A stretch of DNA of 64,000 nucleotides from Narthecium ossifragum (taxonomy: Eukaryota; Streptophyta; Magnoliopsida; Dioscoreales; Nartheciaceae). The stretch is from contig OY986964.1 in the NCBI GenBank assembly GCA_963920575.1, positions 14,435,460 through 14,499,459 of the forward strand. Direction: 5' to 3'. Shown here in pieces: positions 34,622 through 47,116 of the stretch. The notes beneath the pieces were generated by a model. That model was not told the DNA's origin. It searched no databases and saw nothing but the letters and a program-made list of their open reading frames with translations. The position numbers were made by a program, and so were the translations under genes. Within the stretch, counting starts at the first letter, position 1, and every line of letters begins with the position of its first letter.

Positions 34622-36787
34622 TGTGAGGACCTGCCCTTCTACTCCTGAGTTGACCGACTGGGTCGGGCCCGTGGTTCGTTGCTTGTTTAGCGTCGAGCGT
34701 GCGATCCGGTGCATCACATTGTTTTTGGGCCGCAAGGGCAATTTGGTAAATTGCACATTGTCGGTTTGTTTCACACCCGTGTGTGCACACACTGACTGTA
34801 TTTGTGAAAATGTTTGGTCAGAACGGTTAGGTGAACCCGGGATCGAAAGATCAGGGCTTGGGCTTGTGTTCTAGCCCAAGTCTAGCTTTCTGCACCAAAA
34901 AAATTGATCTTCTCTTGCTAAGAAGATCGATCCTTTATTGCCAGAGAGTCAAACTAGATCGTCATGAAGGATCAATCGATCATTCATAAGTCAGTTCGTC
35001 CGTCTATAAAATGGACGTGACCTCCTTCTTTAATCCCTTTTGAAATCTGCCGCTCCTGAGGTCAGATCCGGCTAGATTTGGAAGAGGTTGAAGGTGATCT
35101 TTGGCTTGGCAGTTGGGATTGAAGCTGTTTTTGTCTAGATAGGGATGCTACCTACTTGTTTTCTGAATTTTGTGAGTTTTAAGCTTGACTGTGATTCTTT
35201 TGCTTAGATATGCTCGTATGCATGTTTGTTTTCAATGCAAGTACCAGTTTTGGACTCGTGGTCCTTCGTACTACCAGTACCCAAGGTTTTGTGGGGTTTG
35301 GTTGAGTTTTTCGTAGGTATTTCTCGCCAGCCGGTTGCCGGAGAACCCAATGAGATCGATTCTTTTTTAGGAAGGATCGATCATTCTTGGGGTGTCATCC
35401 TGGTCTGTGCATGATCGATCTTCTGGTGGAAGAAGATCTTCTCCATGAAGATAGATCTTCTTGGAAAGGCTCGATCCTTTTGGTCGCAGGGAGGTATTTT
35501 CGTCGAATTTTGCACGCGGGGCTTTGTATGTGTGGTTTTCTTTACCGCTTTATACCTTATACATATCTTTAGCATGTTAGCCCCATAATGAGGGGTAGTG
35601 GTGAACCGGGAGAGTGACTACTCCCGGGATGTATAGAAAGCATGTTTTACTATTAGCCTTGTTTCCCGGGGATGCTTCCCTTAATATGCTATCTTGTTGT
35701 GGACTGGATGCAATTGGTGGGGTTACCACTACATCAGTCCCTTGGCCTGTATTATCTGTTCACCAACCTGGGCCGGCAGGGTGCTGAGCCCAAACTGTGT
35801 TAATTTATCGTCACATATGTTGCATGCTTATATGCTTTCATGCCTGTGTTCATAGCATGCATCTGGTTGTGTATTAGTTGCATAAGGTTAGAGCGTGGGC
35901 GATCCGTGGTATTGCCGTCCTGAGGCTTGGAAGCTCCGATTTAGCCTTAGGACCGGGGTTGGGTAGCTTGGTCCAGGTTTGAATGGTTGTGTTCATTCAA
36001 TTTCGATGATAGGCCTAGATGACTTGAACACTTGTTGATCGATGATTTAGAGGTCGAGTCGGGCTCAAGCCGGGTGCTGAGGTGTAGCCGGTGTCCGGTT
36101 GCCTTGTCTCTTGAGTAGAGGGTGTGCCTACTCAGCGGTGTTGTCTTCCCGCCTAGCAGTGCTGGTTTCATGCTAGTGAGATGGCGGTGTTGGTTTCCCG
36201 CCTCAATGAGGGTGACCCAGTATGTGATCAGCTCGGCTGGAAGACCATGAATGAGGCCTCTCAGGGACACGCGGTGGGGTTATGAGGCTCCTGTGTACAC
36301 CCAGACCTTGCTAGAGGGCGGCACTGTAGTGTTTCCCTCTTCCTTCTATGAGTCATAGTGTAGTTTCCATGCTAAGCTTAGTTGCTCATTCCTACTCGGG
36401 CTGCGTTTTGCAGGTGTAGGCGTTAGCTCCTCTTCGGTGGCCCCTATCGGGCAGTTGGTTGGCGGTTTGGTGGCGCCTGGTGGAGTTTGAAGAGTGGTGA
36501 TCTTCTGTCTTCACAACCTTTGTATAGTTAGCCTCCTATGGGAGTGTATAAATGTTTATACCTGATTTCCCCTCTTCGAGGTTTTGTAGACTTGTGCTTC
36601 TGGATTTATAATCTTTAAGTTTGAGGTTTCTGTTAATTCTAGAATTGTTAATTGATTGTGATTAAGGAATGCTTAGGGAAACCAGTAGACTAGAGGGAAA
36701 CCTCGCCAAAATTTTTCGCAGTTAGTTAGGTTCCGGTTCGCATCCCCGGCCTGGTTGGGCTTTCGCGGGTCGGGACGCGATAGAAGG
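34617..36787 (+). mobile_element. Solo LTR of the chromovirus family found at 39826, target duplication GAAGG
   Basis: LTR 34622-36782 (2161 bases) starts TGTGAGGACCTG and ends GTCGGGACGCGATA, flanked by perfect GAAGG at 34617-34621 and 36783-36787. The end section is close to the LTR of the element at 39826. TATA-like CTATAAAATGG is at 35005-35015. GATCGATC palindromes lie on both sides (34903-34982 and 35360-35480). Immediately after the right duplication a reverse-oriented LTR begins. Confidence 0.85.
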
Positions 36788-39261
36788 TGTCACACCCCGA
36801 CCCATAAAACCCATCCAAACCGGTGCGTGAATCACCTAAACATGTTTCCAAAAAACAATTTCGACAGTGTCTCTCTCAGATTTATAACACAAGGAACCTG
36901 TACATTTTTATCCCTGGCGCATGATATATTCGATACAGAATAAAAGTACAACTATGAATTAAACAAATTTGAAATAGAACAAATAACGAATCGTTACATT
37001 CCTTAAAATCTTCATTAAAGAATATTACAAGCTTTCTTAAATACAACTGAATTAAGAATCATACAATTCGGTCATCGAATACGTGAGATTATACCTCAAT
37101 TTATACGTCATAAAACTGTGAAAAACTCCTCGAAGCTCCAAGTCCTCGACCACCTCGAGAATGTCATGTCATCTTCTAGAAGAACACCTGAAAGAAGGAC
37201 TTGCATCGACATGCATCGCAGATGTTGCCCAAGTAGGGTGAGCAATAATGCCCATTAGGGTTCTACTCTATGTCACACAGAAGGGAAGGGAAACCGCAAA
37301 TGTGTTGTTCTCCGCCTAAACCTAAGGTATGCCAAGGGGCTCCATAACCCCATCGATTCCCCGAGTGCTCCTGTTCAGGTCTCACCCTCACCCAAGAACA
37401 AACGAGAGGAAACAAAGACTGTGGGCTCCTATCCAGGTTCCACCCTGCCCAGTCATATCATCTCTCGCGGGGACTCACAAGTCAAGGACATTGGCAACTA
37501 TCCTTAGCACTTGGTCTCGGAGACTCGACACGACCTCTACACCTCAAGTACAAGAATATAATACATAGTCTATTATAACAATAACCTCAAATGTTAGCAA
37601 ATATGATCATTCGATGACAATCACGTCCTAATCCTCAACTACCCAAACCCCGGTCCTAGGGCTAGATCCGGGCTACCCGAGACCCCCGGATCGGCGATCA
37701 AACCTATCGCCTACTGATGAGTCACTAAATATTCGTAATTAAACCCATTAATTTACCTTTGTTAAGCCTAGAGTAGTTTTATTTAATAGTTTGTTAGTTG
37801 ATTTTAGGTTTAATCATGATTTGAGAAGAAATACAAGAAATTCGGCTAAAAGGATGAATTAATGTGATAAATATTGCTTCGTCGCCTGTCAGGAGAATAT
37901 TCTCCAGAAATTATTTATAAGTCCAAATATTCTGAAACTTTCATACGTGATATAAGACTTCAATATCTACAATGTTCATGTTGTACATATTTCGATATTC
38001 CTGATGTATTGATATCAGTGTTGAAGAAGATAAAGATATATAGCTGCTGAAAAACTGGTCCGTCGATGTTTAGGAGAATATTCTTCAAATATTTCATATA
38101 AGTCCAAATATTATGAAATATTCGTAATATGAAAGAGAACTTCCAAATATACAACTTTTGAGTTGGAAAAGGTTTCAGATTCTGAACTGATTGGGCCCAG
38201 TTGCGATCGGAGTAAAGCTGCCAGAATTAATTCAGGAAACATGAGTAGTAATTGATGTCCAACTCAACTCAAACTCTAATTTCGGGAGTTCTCCTATAAA
38301 TAGGGTTATTCAATCCGAATTTCTCATCTTTTCGACTATCCTTGGAGAAGGACAAAGAAGACGGCGAGGATATGGAAGGTGACAGCTTCCTATTCCAAGC
38401 CGATGGCGTTCATCCAAAAGATGAGTTGCTAATTATTGTACTTAAGATTATTCATGAAACCCTAGTGTAGTTTTCTATCTTCTTTGATTTGAATCTTGTA
38501 ATCTTCTCATAACATGATCCTATGGATATGATTTCAATGTTAATAGAGTTGAGGAAACAGAGTTCCTTGACCTACTTTTAGTCCTACATGTTTTTTGTGA
38601 TCGATTGTAGAGATTCATAGGATGATTTTCATGTGATTTATGGTTGGCTATTGAGATAGGCTATGCTATGCTAGGATAGGTTGTGCCAAGATCATTAGGA
38701 GTAGAATAAAGTAAGGTAATTGTAGGATCAAAGACAACATATGCCAAGAAAGATATGTTATGCCGTTAGGAACATAAATATTATTTTAGGGATTAATGTG
38801 AGCTTGTAGCTATATGATCCATAATGTTTAGAGAAGAGAACAAGAGGAAAACTAGAGAAGATTGAAGGCGAAATTAGGGTGGATTGAGTAATTCCTAAGT
38901 CACATATCCATTGATTCGAATTGATCATCTTTAATTGCTTTCCTTAGATTGTTTTAGGTTAATTCAAACTTATCATTGCTTTTTTTGCTTAAGTTTAGAG
39001 TTTTGAGAATTGATTTCAATCTTTCATAGTAAATTCCCTGTGGTTCGACTCCGGACTTCACCGCTATTCTACCTAGTAGTGTAGTGATTGAATAAGGATT
39101 ATAAATTTAATATTTGATTGAGTTTGCAACGTTTTAATGACACGTTCGCAACACATTACCTACCACCTAGCCTGAATGCATCTAATACTAGCATAATGCA
39201 TGAGCCTATTCAAACAACTAGGCCTAAGTGTCTCTACATGCCATATCATCAAACAATCGTA
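36788..39261 (-). mobile_element. Partial reverse LTR, Tekay-like group, interrupted by a solo LTR and cut at 39261
   Basis: It starts TGTCACACCCCGACCC on the + strand, directly after the 5-base duplication of the preceding LTR. Its order of blocks mirrors 29517-30251 in reverse, for example the ATCGGGAATCGACGGG region and the GGGTGAGCAATAATGCCC region. A solo LTR sits at 37715-39158. The remainder resumes at 39159 and ends at 39261, where another element starts. Confidence 0.75.
37710..39163 (-). mobile_element. Athila/Tat-type solo LTR with target duplication CCTAC
   Basis: LTR 37715-39158 (1444 bases) starts TGATGAGTCAC and ends CGCAACACATTA on the + strand, with CCTAC on both sides (37710-37714 and 39159-39163). 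The terminal TA instead of CA is probably a point mutation. It is a relative of 27954-29516 in the opposite orientation, sharing the 'ccacagggaa'-type and 'AATGGGTTTAATTA'-type blocks. TATA-like TCCTATAAATAGGG is at 38291-38304. Confidence 0.8.
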
Positions 39262-39825
39262 TGTTAGGAGCCCAGAATCAAGGCAATCCCATGGAGTGAT
39301 CCGCACCTACCATAGGAGGGCTCGCCAAGGAAGGTAAGATCAGGCCACAACTGATCTTTAGCAGCAGTAACACTGTCAGCTATCATGGGGAGATTGCAAT
39401 GGATTTAGAAGCATCACAATAAGGAGATCAATCCAATGGATTTAGAAGCAGCACAATAAGAAGGAAACCAATCTGGGAGCAATCAGTACTGCTATTTTAA
39501 TCAATGTTGCATTAGGAAGTAATATGTGATTAGTGCACCTTGTTATCTTTATAAACCGAAGGGATGCAATAGTTATGGAGGTAATAAATTACATCTTTCT
39601 TCCTATCCTCTAAAGTATTATTCCCTCTCCATCTATCTGTCTCTGCTCCTCTATTGCTCTTGCAATCCTTCTTTGCTTCTCTGCTTCTCTTCAAGGCAGC
39701 GATCCCGGCTTGATAGACCCTGAAACATAAGCAGAGTCTATCAATTAGTACCAGAGCCAATGACTGGTTCCCTGCGCTCGATGACTGATGACGAAAAGTT
39801 TTAAAAGATGGAGGTCGACGTTCAC
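39262..39825 (+). mobile_element. 5' end of another LTR element (LTR, primer site, leader), cut by the chromovirus
   Basis: A 482-base LTR-like unit (39262-39743) starts TGTTAGGAGCCC and ends GTCTATCA. It has TATA-like CTTTATAAACC at 39548-39558 and a 28-base internal duplication (39397-39424 and 39434-39461). It is followed by TAGTACCAGAGC (39746-39757), 10 of 12 matches to the initiator-Met tRNA primer site. A gag-like start seems to follow before the chromovirus cuts it at 39826. The small size suggests a Copia-type element, but without pol this is open. Confidence 0.55.
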
Positions 39826-40721
39826 TGTTGCGCCCCGACCCGCGTAGGCCCAACCGGGCCTGGCGACGTGAACCGGAACCTAACCAACTGCGAAAATTTT
39901 GGTGAAGTTTCCCTCTAATCGTAGTGGTCTCCCTAGCAATTCATAATCATCTTGTATTATACAATCATTCACAAACCTCAAAGACTGAACTGGAATATAA
40001 TACAAATCCTCAAAACAGGGAAATTATACATTTAACACTCCCGTAGGAGACAATAACACTCTCGTAGGAGGCTATCTATCACAAAAGGGTAAAAACTGAG
40101 ATCGCCGCTCCTCAAGCACCGCCAGACGCCGCTACGTCACCAAACACAGCCCTGGTAGGGGAGACCAAAGAAGAGCTAGCGCCAGCACCTGCAAAACGCA
40201 GCCCGGGTAGGAGTGAGCACTAAGCTCAGCAAAGACACTACACTACGATACTCACAAGGGAGGGAACACAACAGTGTCGCCCCCTAGCAAAGCCTGGATG
40301 TATACAGAGGTCCCATAACCCCACCAAACGTCCCAGAACACAGGCTCCCAGCACTGCGAACTCACAGCAGGACCATGAACACTACTGACGGGACAAGGCA
40401 CCGCTGAGTGAGCACACCCCCTACTCAGAGAGTCAAAGACTGCCGGACATCGGCTACACCTCAGGATTCGGCTCGAGGCCGACACAACCTCTAAACATCA
40501 AACAACATGTATTCAGGTCATCTAACCCTATCATCGAAAATCGACTGAATACTACAAATTGAGTCCTGGACCAAGCTACCCGCAACGGTCCTAGAGCTAG
40601 ATCCGGACTACCCGAAAGCCCCGGATCGGCGATCAACCCATCGCCAGCGCCCTACATTGATGCAACTAATGCGCAAGCAATGCATGCTATGATCATGCTC
40701 AGGAAAATACAGATAAGCATG
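39826..40721 (-). repeat. Left LTR of the chromovirus, first part
   Basis: It starts TGTTGCGCCCCGACCC on the + strand and matches 57058-57930 closely. It is broken at 40721 by the Athila-like element, whose target duplication GCATG is at 40717-40721. Confidence 0.9.
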
Positions 40722-42362
40722 TGATGTGTTGTCGTAGGCACTCAAAAATAAAACTAATACTCTTTAAGATAAATGTAGTAGTGCGAGTACGAGTCGATCC
40801 CCACGAAGAGTGTTTAGCCTAGTTTTGTGCTTAGTGAACAAAGATGGGGGGTTTTAAACATGAGTAAACAATAAAGAAATAATCTAAAGCGAAGAGTTGA
40901 ATTAAATCAAGATAACAAACCTTGGTCTGAGTCAACATCCACCATCGGAATCCAACAACTGATCATCGATGCAAGTATATACCAATTCATACCATGAATA
41001 TTCACCGTTCGAATTAAATTCAACTCTCTCCTCAATCATAGTGAATTAGAAACAAGCGATCTAATTAACCCTAACTACTAGACAACCTAAGACAAGCGCT
41101 GTAGATTTAATCTAGTAGCAGCCTTAAGAGTAGGGAGATCGATGAAACTAAACAACACAAGCACAAGCGGTTGCATTTAATCTAATCGAATATTCTCCCT
41201 AAGATCTATTAATATCTGAAACGCAGTAAATCAATAGATCCTAGATGCTTCGCAGATTAGAGGGATCAAACAATTACGGATTTGATATCAAACATAGCAG
41301 TAGATTGTAATGAATAATAAACTAGTAGGCGTCCTAGCAATTAGACAAGACAATCATGAAGATTTAATCTCAGAAGAACATTCAATACTCATGTATAAAC
41401 TGAACAATAAAAATAGATTAGATCTCACAGTTTCATTGATTCCGAGGTTTCAGTCTCCTCGACCAAGAATTAAGGTTTAGCCCCGCAAGGCCATCAAGAA
41501 CAATCCAATCCTTTAAAGAAGAAAGAAAAACCCTAGAAATATAAAAGAGATAGAAAAGATCAGCCAAAAACGTCCAGGAATCCCCCCAATAATCTCCCAA
41601 AGAAGTCTATTTATAGGCTTTTATGAAACCCTAACTCGGATTAGATCTTAGCCCTTGATCTTTCCCGCAGAACCAAAAGAGATCGATACCCCTTGGAAAA
41701 GAGATCGATCTTCTTTCTTCCGTGAACTCAGGATCTAGATTTTGCTCGACAAAGATCGATCTCCTTTGAAAAAGGATCGATCTTCTTTCCACGGATGACT
41801 CGCGCTTCCAGGTTCGGATCGATCCCTTTTCAAAGGGGATCGATCCCTTTATTCCGGATTTCAACTTCCTCCTCACGGTCGATCCTTACATCGACCCTGA
41901 GAGCGTATATTTTTGACAGAGGCTGACGGTCGATGTGGCGGTCGATCTGACGGTCGTTCGTGGGTCTCTTCATCTCTGGGTGCATAAGGGATCGATCTCT
42001 TTTGGAAAGAGGATCGATCTTCTTTTTCTCTGCATATTCTTCTTCTGTTCTGCCCTGCGCTGGTTGTAGTAAAAGCTTTGTAACTTTCTCTAGGAAGCTC
42101 CAAATCACGAATTGTAAAATTCTCCAGAATCTAAACTTCAAGAGCTTTCCATCCATATGTGATACATCATCTGAATCTTCATAAGCAGGTGCAGATTAAT
42201 CTTTAAAGTTGATCAAAATACTCTTTTCAGCTTCTTTTCGACTTAAGGACTTCAATTGCATCCTAAATCATAATATAAGAATAATGAGTGTATTTAGGTA
42301 CCAAATAAGCACAGGAGACTAAGTATTAAGGAATAAAAATATAACATTATGCATCATCATCA
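40722..42362 (-). repeat. 3' LTR of the Athila-like element
   Basis: It is 1641 bases long and runs TGATGTGTTGTCG to ATCATCATCA on the + strand. The U3 part (about 41675-42030) carries about seven GATCGATC palindromes upstream (in - sense) of a TATA-like sequence near 41608-41618. Confidence 0.92.
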
Positions 42363-43860
42363 AATTCCCCCAAACTTAGCTTTTGCTCGTCCTCGGGCAA
42401 AACTAAAATTCACTCCACTCTAGATATCAAGGTTGCAACGCCATCAACAAAAAAAACAATCAAGCTCTTCACAACTCATAACACATCATGAGCAAATATT
42501 TTTAGACAACTTAAAAATCAATCAATAAGCATTTTCACTTGAATATGGAGCATACTAAACAAGTAGACCCTCACGGAAATAAACACTCAACTCTCATGTA
42601 TTTGAAGGGTATATATTTCACTCAAATTCATTCCAATGAAAATGATCTACCATAAGCTTGCATATCTTCTCATTCTACACCACTAGAATCACATGCATAG
42701 CACGAATCATAAGGACTTCAAAAGGTAGTAATGGGGTCTAGGATCAAGGTGGGAAATATTTGGGAATGTAGCTCAAAACCCAATGAAACTAATGGAGCAA
42801 AAATGCATCAATAATACACGTATAACCAATCATTCCATTGAACAACTTCCTCAACTTAGCATTAACATACGCAACCCATATAACATTACGACATTGGCAA
42901 AGAGATTGCTCATAGGAATAATTTTTAACTGAAATAGTGAACAATCTTTTGCAAAAACTTCCACCTTTGTAGCGATCATACATAAATATACCCCTTTCTT
43001 GGAGTATTAGGAGGATTCATAAACACATTTTGTAACATGAGAACAATTTCCTTCTTCACTTTCTTTTTCTTTTCTTTTTTTTTGTTTTTTTTTTCAGAAA
43101 CAACATACTCACGAATTAAGTATGAAAAATATACTCCACTTTACCAATCATAGCCATACCACGATCCAAACACCCCCACACTTGAAACTTGCACACCCAT
43201 CCATGTCATAATGATGATCAATGCTCCACTAGTTTTATGGCTTGGGTAACGGAAATGTTTTTTTTTCAGGTTTAAAGCTTGTAATGTAGGTTAACAATGA
43301 AGTCAATAAAGTTCAAAGGTGTTTAGCAAAAGGATTTAATCACAAGGTAGGCTATTTGGCTTATGTAGCTTATAACAAACATGGCCTTAATCATGTTTAT
43401 GTCTGCACGTGCCAATGTGACCTTAAATAGAATCAAAGCAAGTTCTAGAGAAACAAATCCATGGAAGAATATCTCTCATGAAAGAAAATAGTGAGACTGA
43501 TATAAATGTGTCAGTCTAAAGGCTCAAAATCTCACCAGCTTTTGTCTACTAAATTTAGTCACTACCATCTCAAGGAAAATAACTCAACTAATTAATTCCA
43601 AGTCGCAAAATTACTCGTTCAATCATGTTATGAATATGTCAAGCTTAACTAATTCTTGCTCATGGCTTATGCAACCTAGATCTCCTCCTCCACACTTGAA
43701 ACTGACATTGTCCTCAATGTAAGGTGGAATGCACAGAAAAGGTAAATATAACTAAAATGTAAATGCAAAAATAAAAAGAGAAAGGAACGAACTCCCCTTG
43801 AGTTGCCTCCCAAGCAGCGCCTTTGTTTATTGTCATTGGCTCGACTTCATGCTTTCTTCT
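42363..43860 (-). other. Non-coding 3' region of the Athila-like element
   Basis: It starts with the polypurine tract (GTTTGGGGGAATT on the - strand, 42363-42377) and ends with the CGCTGCTTGGGAGGCAACTC block that follows pol in Athila elements. A long T-rich run lies at 43063-43095. The stretch is about 90% alike to 59765-61150 in the other Athila-type element, so it is a conserved part and not random filler. Confidence 0.8.
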
Positions 43861-44900
43861 TCAATCCGTATAAGTTGTCTCCTCAAGGTCCAATTTTTCT
43901 AAATTTTCTGTTCGAACGCCTTCATAAAATTGTTTAAGTCGATGCCCATTCACCGTAAATACTTTGGAAGTGGCTAAACTTTGAATTTCAACTGCACCAT
44001 GAGAAAAAACATTAGTAATAATAAAAGGTCCACTCCAGCGAGAACGCAACTTACCTGAAAACAAACTTAAGCGTGATTGATAAAAGAGAACTTTTTGACC
44101 AACTTTAAACTCCTTTCTAGAGATCATCTTGTCATGAAAAGCTTTTGTCTTTTCCTTGTAAATCCTGGCGCTCTCATAGGCATCGTTGCGAATTTCCTCT
44201 AATTCTTGTAGTTGTAACTTCCTGTGTTCTCCACTCTCATCTATCTTCATGTTAAAGCTCTTGATAGCCCAATAAGCCTTATGTTCTAACTCAACTGGAA
44301 GATGACATGGTTTCCCAAATACCAAGCGATAAGGTGACATACCGATGGGTGTCTTATATGCAGTCCTATATGCCCACAACGCATCATCCAAACGCAAACT
44401 CCAATCTTTTCTATTTGGATTTACCGTCTTTTCAATGATGGACTTGATCTCTCGATTTGATACTTCCGCTTGCCCACTAGTTTGCAGATGATAGGCGGTT
44501 GATATCTTATGGGTCACATGGTACTTCCTTAGCAACGCCTCCACAGTTCGATTGCAAAAGTGTGTGCCTCGATTACTTATGAAAGCTCTTGGAATTCCAA
44601 ACCTAGATAATATGTTAGACTTGATAAAATCTGCAACAACTTTAGAATCATCAGTCCTGGTAGCTTTAGCTTCTACGCATTTCGAAACATAATCGACAAC
44701 AAGTAGAATATAAACATAACCGAAAGATATAGGGAACGTACCCATGAAATCAATGCCCCAAACATCGAAAATTTAGCAAAATAATATGGGGGTTTGTGGC
44801 ATCTCATTCCGTTGAGATATATTCCCTGTCTTTTGACAATTCTCGCATGATTTACAAATAGAGTATGAATCTCAAAATAAAGAAGGCCAATAGAAACCAC
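43861..44900 (-). pseudogene. Athila-like integrase region, catalytic Asp changed
   Basis: The frame 44745-43861 (294 codons) covers the integrase core and C-terminal part. The first Asp lies in VVDYVSK. The second motif reads ISNRGTHF at about 44565-44580: the codon AAT at 44572-44574 gives Asn where the catalytic Asp is expected. The Glu is in [10 protein letters not shown]. Upstream, the zinc-binding part is broken by a stop near 44776 and other changes. Integrase would cut and join ends in the nucleus, but this copy should be inactive. Confidence 0.85.
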
Positions 44901-45011
44901 AGTCTAACACTTTTCTTGCCGTTCTCTTAACTCCAAAGTGACCTCCACAAGTATAAGAATGGCAAAAAGTGAGTATAGAAATAATTTCATTTTCAGGAAC
45001 GCTCCTTCTTA

Positions 45012-45510
45012 TTACTTGATCTGCACAATGCTTTCATAAATATGGGTCATCCTACACATAGTATTTAGCATCACTTTTGATCTTATCTCTTTGAGCCTTA
45101 GATAAATCAGAAGGTAACATATAGTAACCAAATAATTCACAATATTTGCATACCAAGGTAATGTCACATTTGCGGAGAACAGTTGTTCATCAGGGAATGT
45201 TTCCTGCAGACGAAGTTTATCCTCCACATGAATTAAATGACTCAGATGATCTGCGACCCTATTTTCTGTTCCTCTTTTGTATTTTATCTCCAAATCAAAT
45301 TCACTCAAGAGAAGTATCCATCGTATTAATCTCGGCTTTGCCTCCTTCTTCGTCATTAGATAACGAAGAGCTGCATGATTAGAGTAAACAATGACTTTAG
45401 TACCAAGTAAATAAGACCGAAATTTTTCTAAAGCAAACACTACAGCTAAAAGTTCTTTTTCAGTTGTAGAATAATTTCTCTGGGCATCGTCCAAAGTCAT
45501 GGAAGCAAGT
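45012..45510 (-). pseudogene. Athila-like RNase H region, frameshifted
   Basis: The frame 45500-45012 opens with TLDDAQRNYSTTEKELLAVV and contains the RNase H-type KEAKPRLIRWILLLSEFDLE and RVADHLSHL motifs. It is out of frame with the reverse transcriptase upstream because of a one-base deletion near 45506-45511. It ends early at 45012, before the integrase zinc-binding region. Confidence 0.85.
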
Positions 45511-45519
45511 AAATTGCAT

Positions 45520-47116
45520 GAGAAGTTCTTCCAATCTTTTGACCAAAAACCGCGCCCACTTCATAATCACTCGCATCACACATTATCTCGAAAGGAACGC
45601 TCCAGTCTGGGGGCTGAATAACTGGGGTAGAAGTCAACAATTTTTTCAGTTTATCAAATGCCTTTTTGCATGCCTCATCGAACTCAAAAACCTTGTCCTT
45701 TTATAACAACGTGCATAGCGGTAATGCTATTTTGGAGAAGTCCTTGATGAATGTTCGGTAAAAACCTGCATGTCCAAGAAAAGAATGAACTTCCCGCACA
45801 CTAGTAGGATAAGGTAAAGATTGAATGACATCAACTTTAGCTTTATCAACCTCAATTCCTTTAGATGAAACAACATGACCCAAAACTATACCTTGTTCAA
45901 CCATGAAATGACATTTCTCAGAATTTAACACAAGGCTAGTTTCTATACATCTTTGAAGAACAAGTGTAAGGTTATGTAAACAATTATCAAAGGAGTTTCC
46001 ATAAACTGTGAAATCATCCATAAAAACCTCTATGATATGTTCAATATAATCTGAGAATATACTAACCATACACCTTTGGAAAGTAGCTGGGGCGTTGCAA
46101 AGGCCAAAGGGCATGCGACAATATGCAAAAGTTTCGAATGGACACGTGAATGTCGTCTTTTCCTGATCTTCAGGGGCAATTGCAATATGAAAATATCCTG
46201 AATAACCGTCAAGAAAACAATAATAAGAGTGACCAGCTAACCTTTCAAGCATCTGATCAATAAAAGGTAAAGGGAAGTGGTCCTTGCGGGTTATAGCATT
46301 TAATTTTCTATAATCTATACAAACCCTCCACCCATTCTGAACACGGGTGGTAACTAACTCATCTTTTTGATTTTTCACCACGGTTATTCCTGTCTTTTTA
46401 GGAACCACTTGAACTGGACTAACCCAAGTGCTATCCGAAATAGGATAGATCACTCCAACTTCAAGAAGTTTGAGGATCTCCGTCTTTACTACATCCATCA
46501 TGGGCGGGTTTAACCTTCTTTGTGGTTGGCGGGAAGGTTTCGCTCCCACTTCAAGCAAGATACGATGCATACATGTACTTGGGCTGATTCCCTTGATGTC
46601 TGCAATTGTCCAACCAATAGCTGTCTTATGCTTCTTAAGAACCTGCACAAGTTTTTCTTCCTGTGGTGCACTAAGGTTATTGGAAATAATCACTGGTAAC
46701 ACTCCTTCATCTCCAAGAAAAGCATATTTAAGATGATTAGGAAGAGGTTTCAGATTTGGAATAGGTGCTTGCAACACAGAAGGTAATGATTTCTCATTAG
46801 AAACAGGTAATGGACTATCAGAATCGTTACCTGATTGCTGAAGTATTGAAAAATCATTCAGTGTTGCAACAGTTTCCTGTAAATTAGTAATCAAAGATAG
46901 CTCCTTATTTCCTTCCTCAAGAGATTTACTAATAGCCACTTCCAATTCATCTTTGTTACTAAGTTCAAAAACTTCATGTGATAAATAATCAATCACATCA
47001 ATTGAATACACTGAACAATCATCAGCAGGATATTTCATGGCATCATAAATATTAAACTTAACAGTTTCACCAACAAATTCCATAGTAAGTGTGCCACTAT
47101 GGACATCTATCTTAGT
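45520..47116 (-). pseudogene. Athila-like reverse transcriptase
   Basis: The frame 47083-45701 (460 codons) has the reverse transcriptase fingers and palm: GWRVCIDYRKLNAITRKDHF, PFGLCNAPATFQRC and the catalytic FMDDF box near 46010-46025. A TAA at 45701-45703 stands where CAA (Gln) would be expected (...CTLL, then KDKVFEFDEAC in the same frame). It is in the same frame as the gag-protease part before it, so the original was one polyprotein. Confidence 0.9.
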
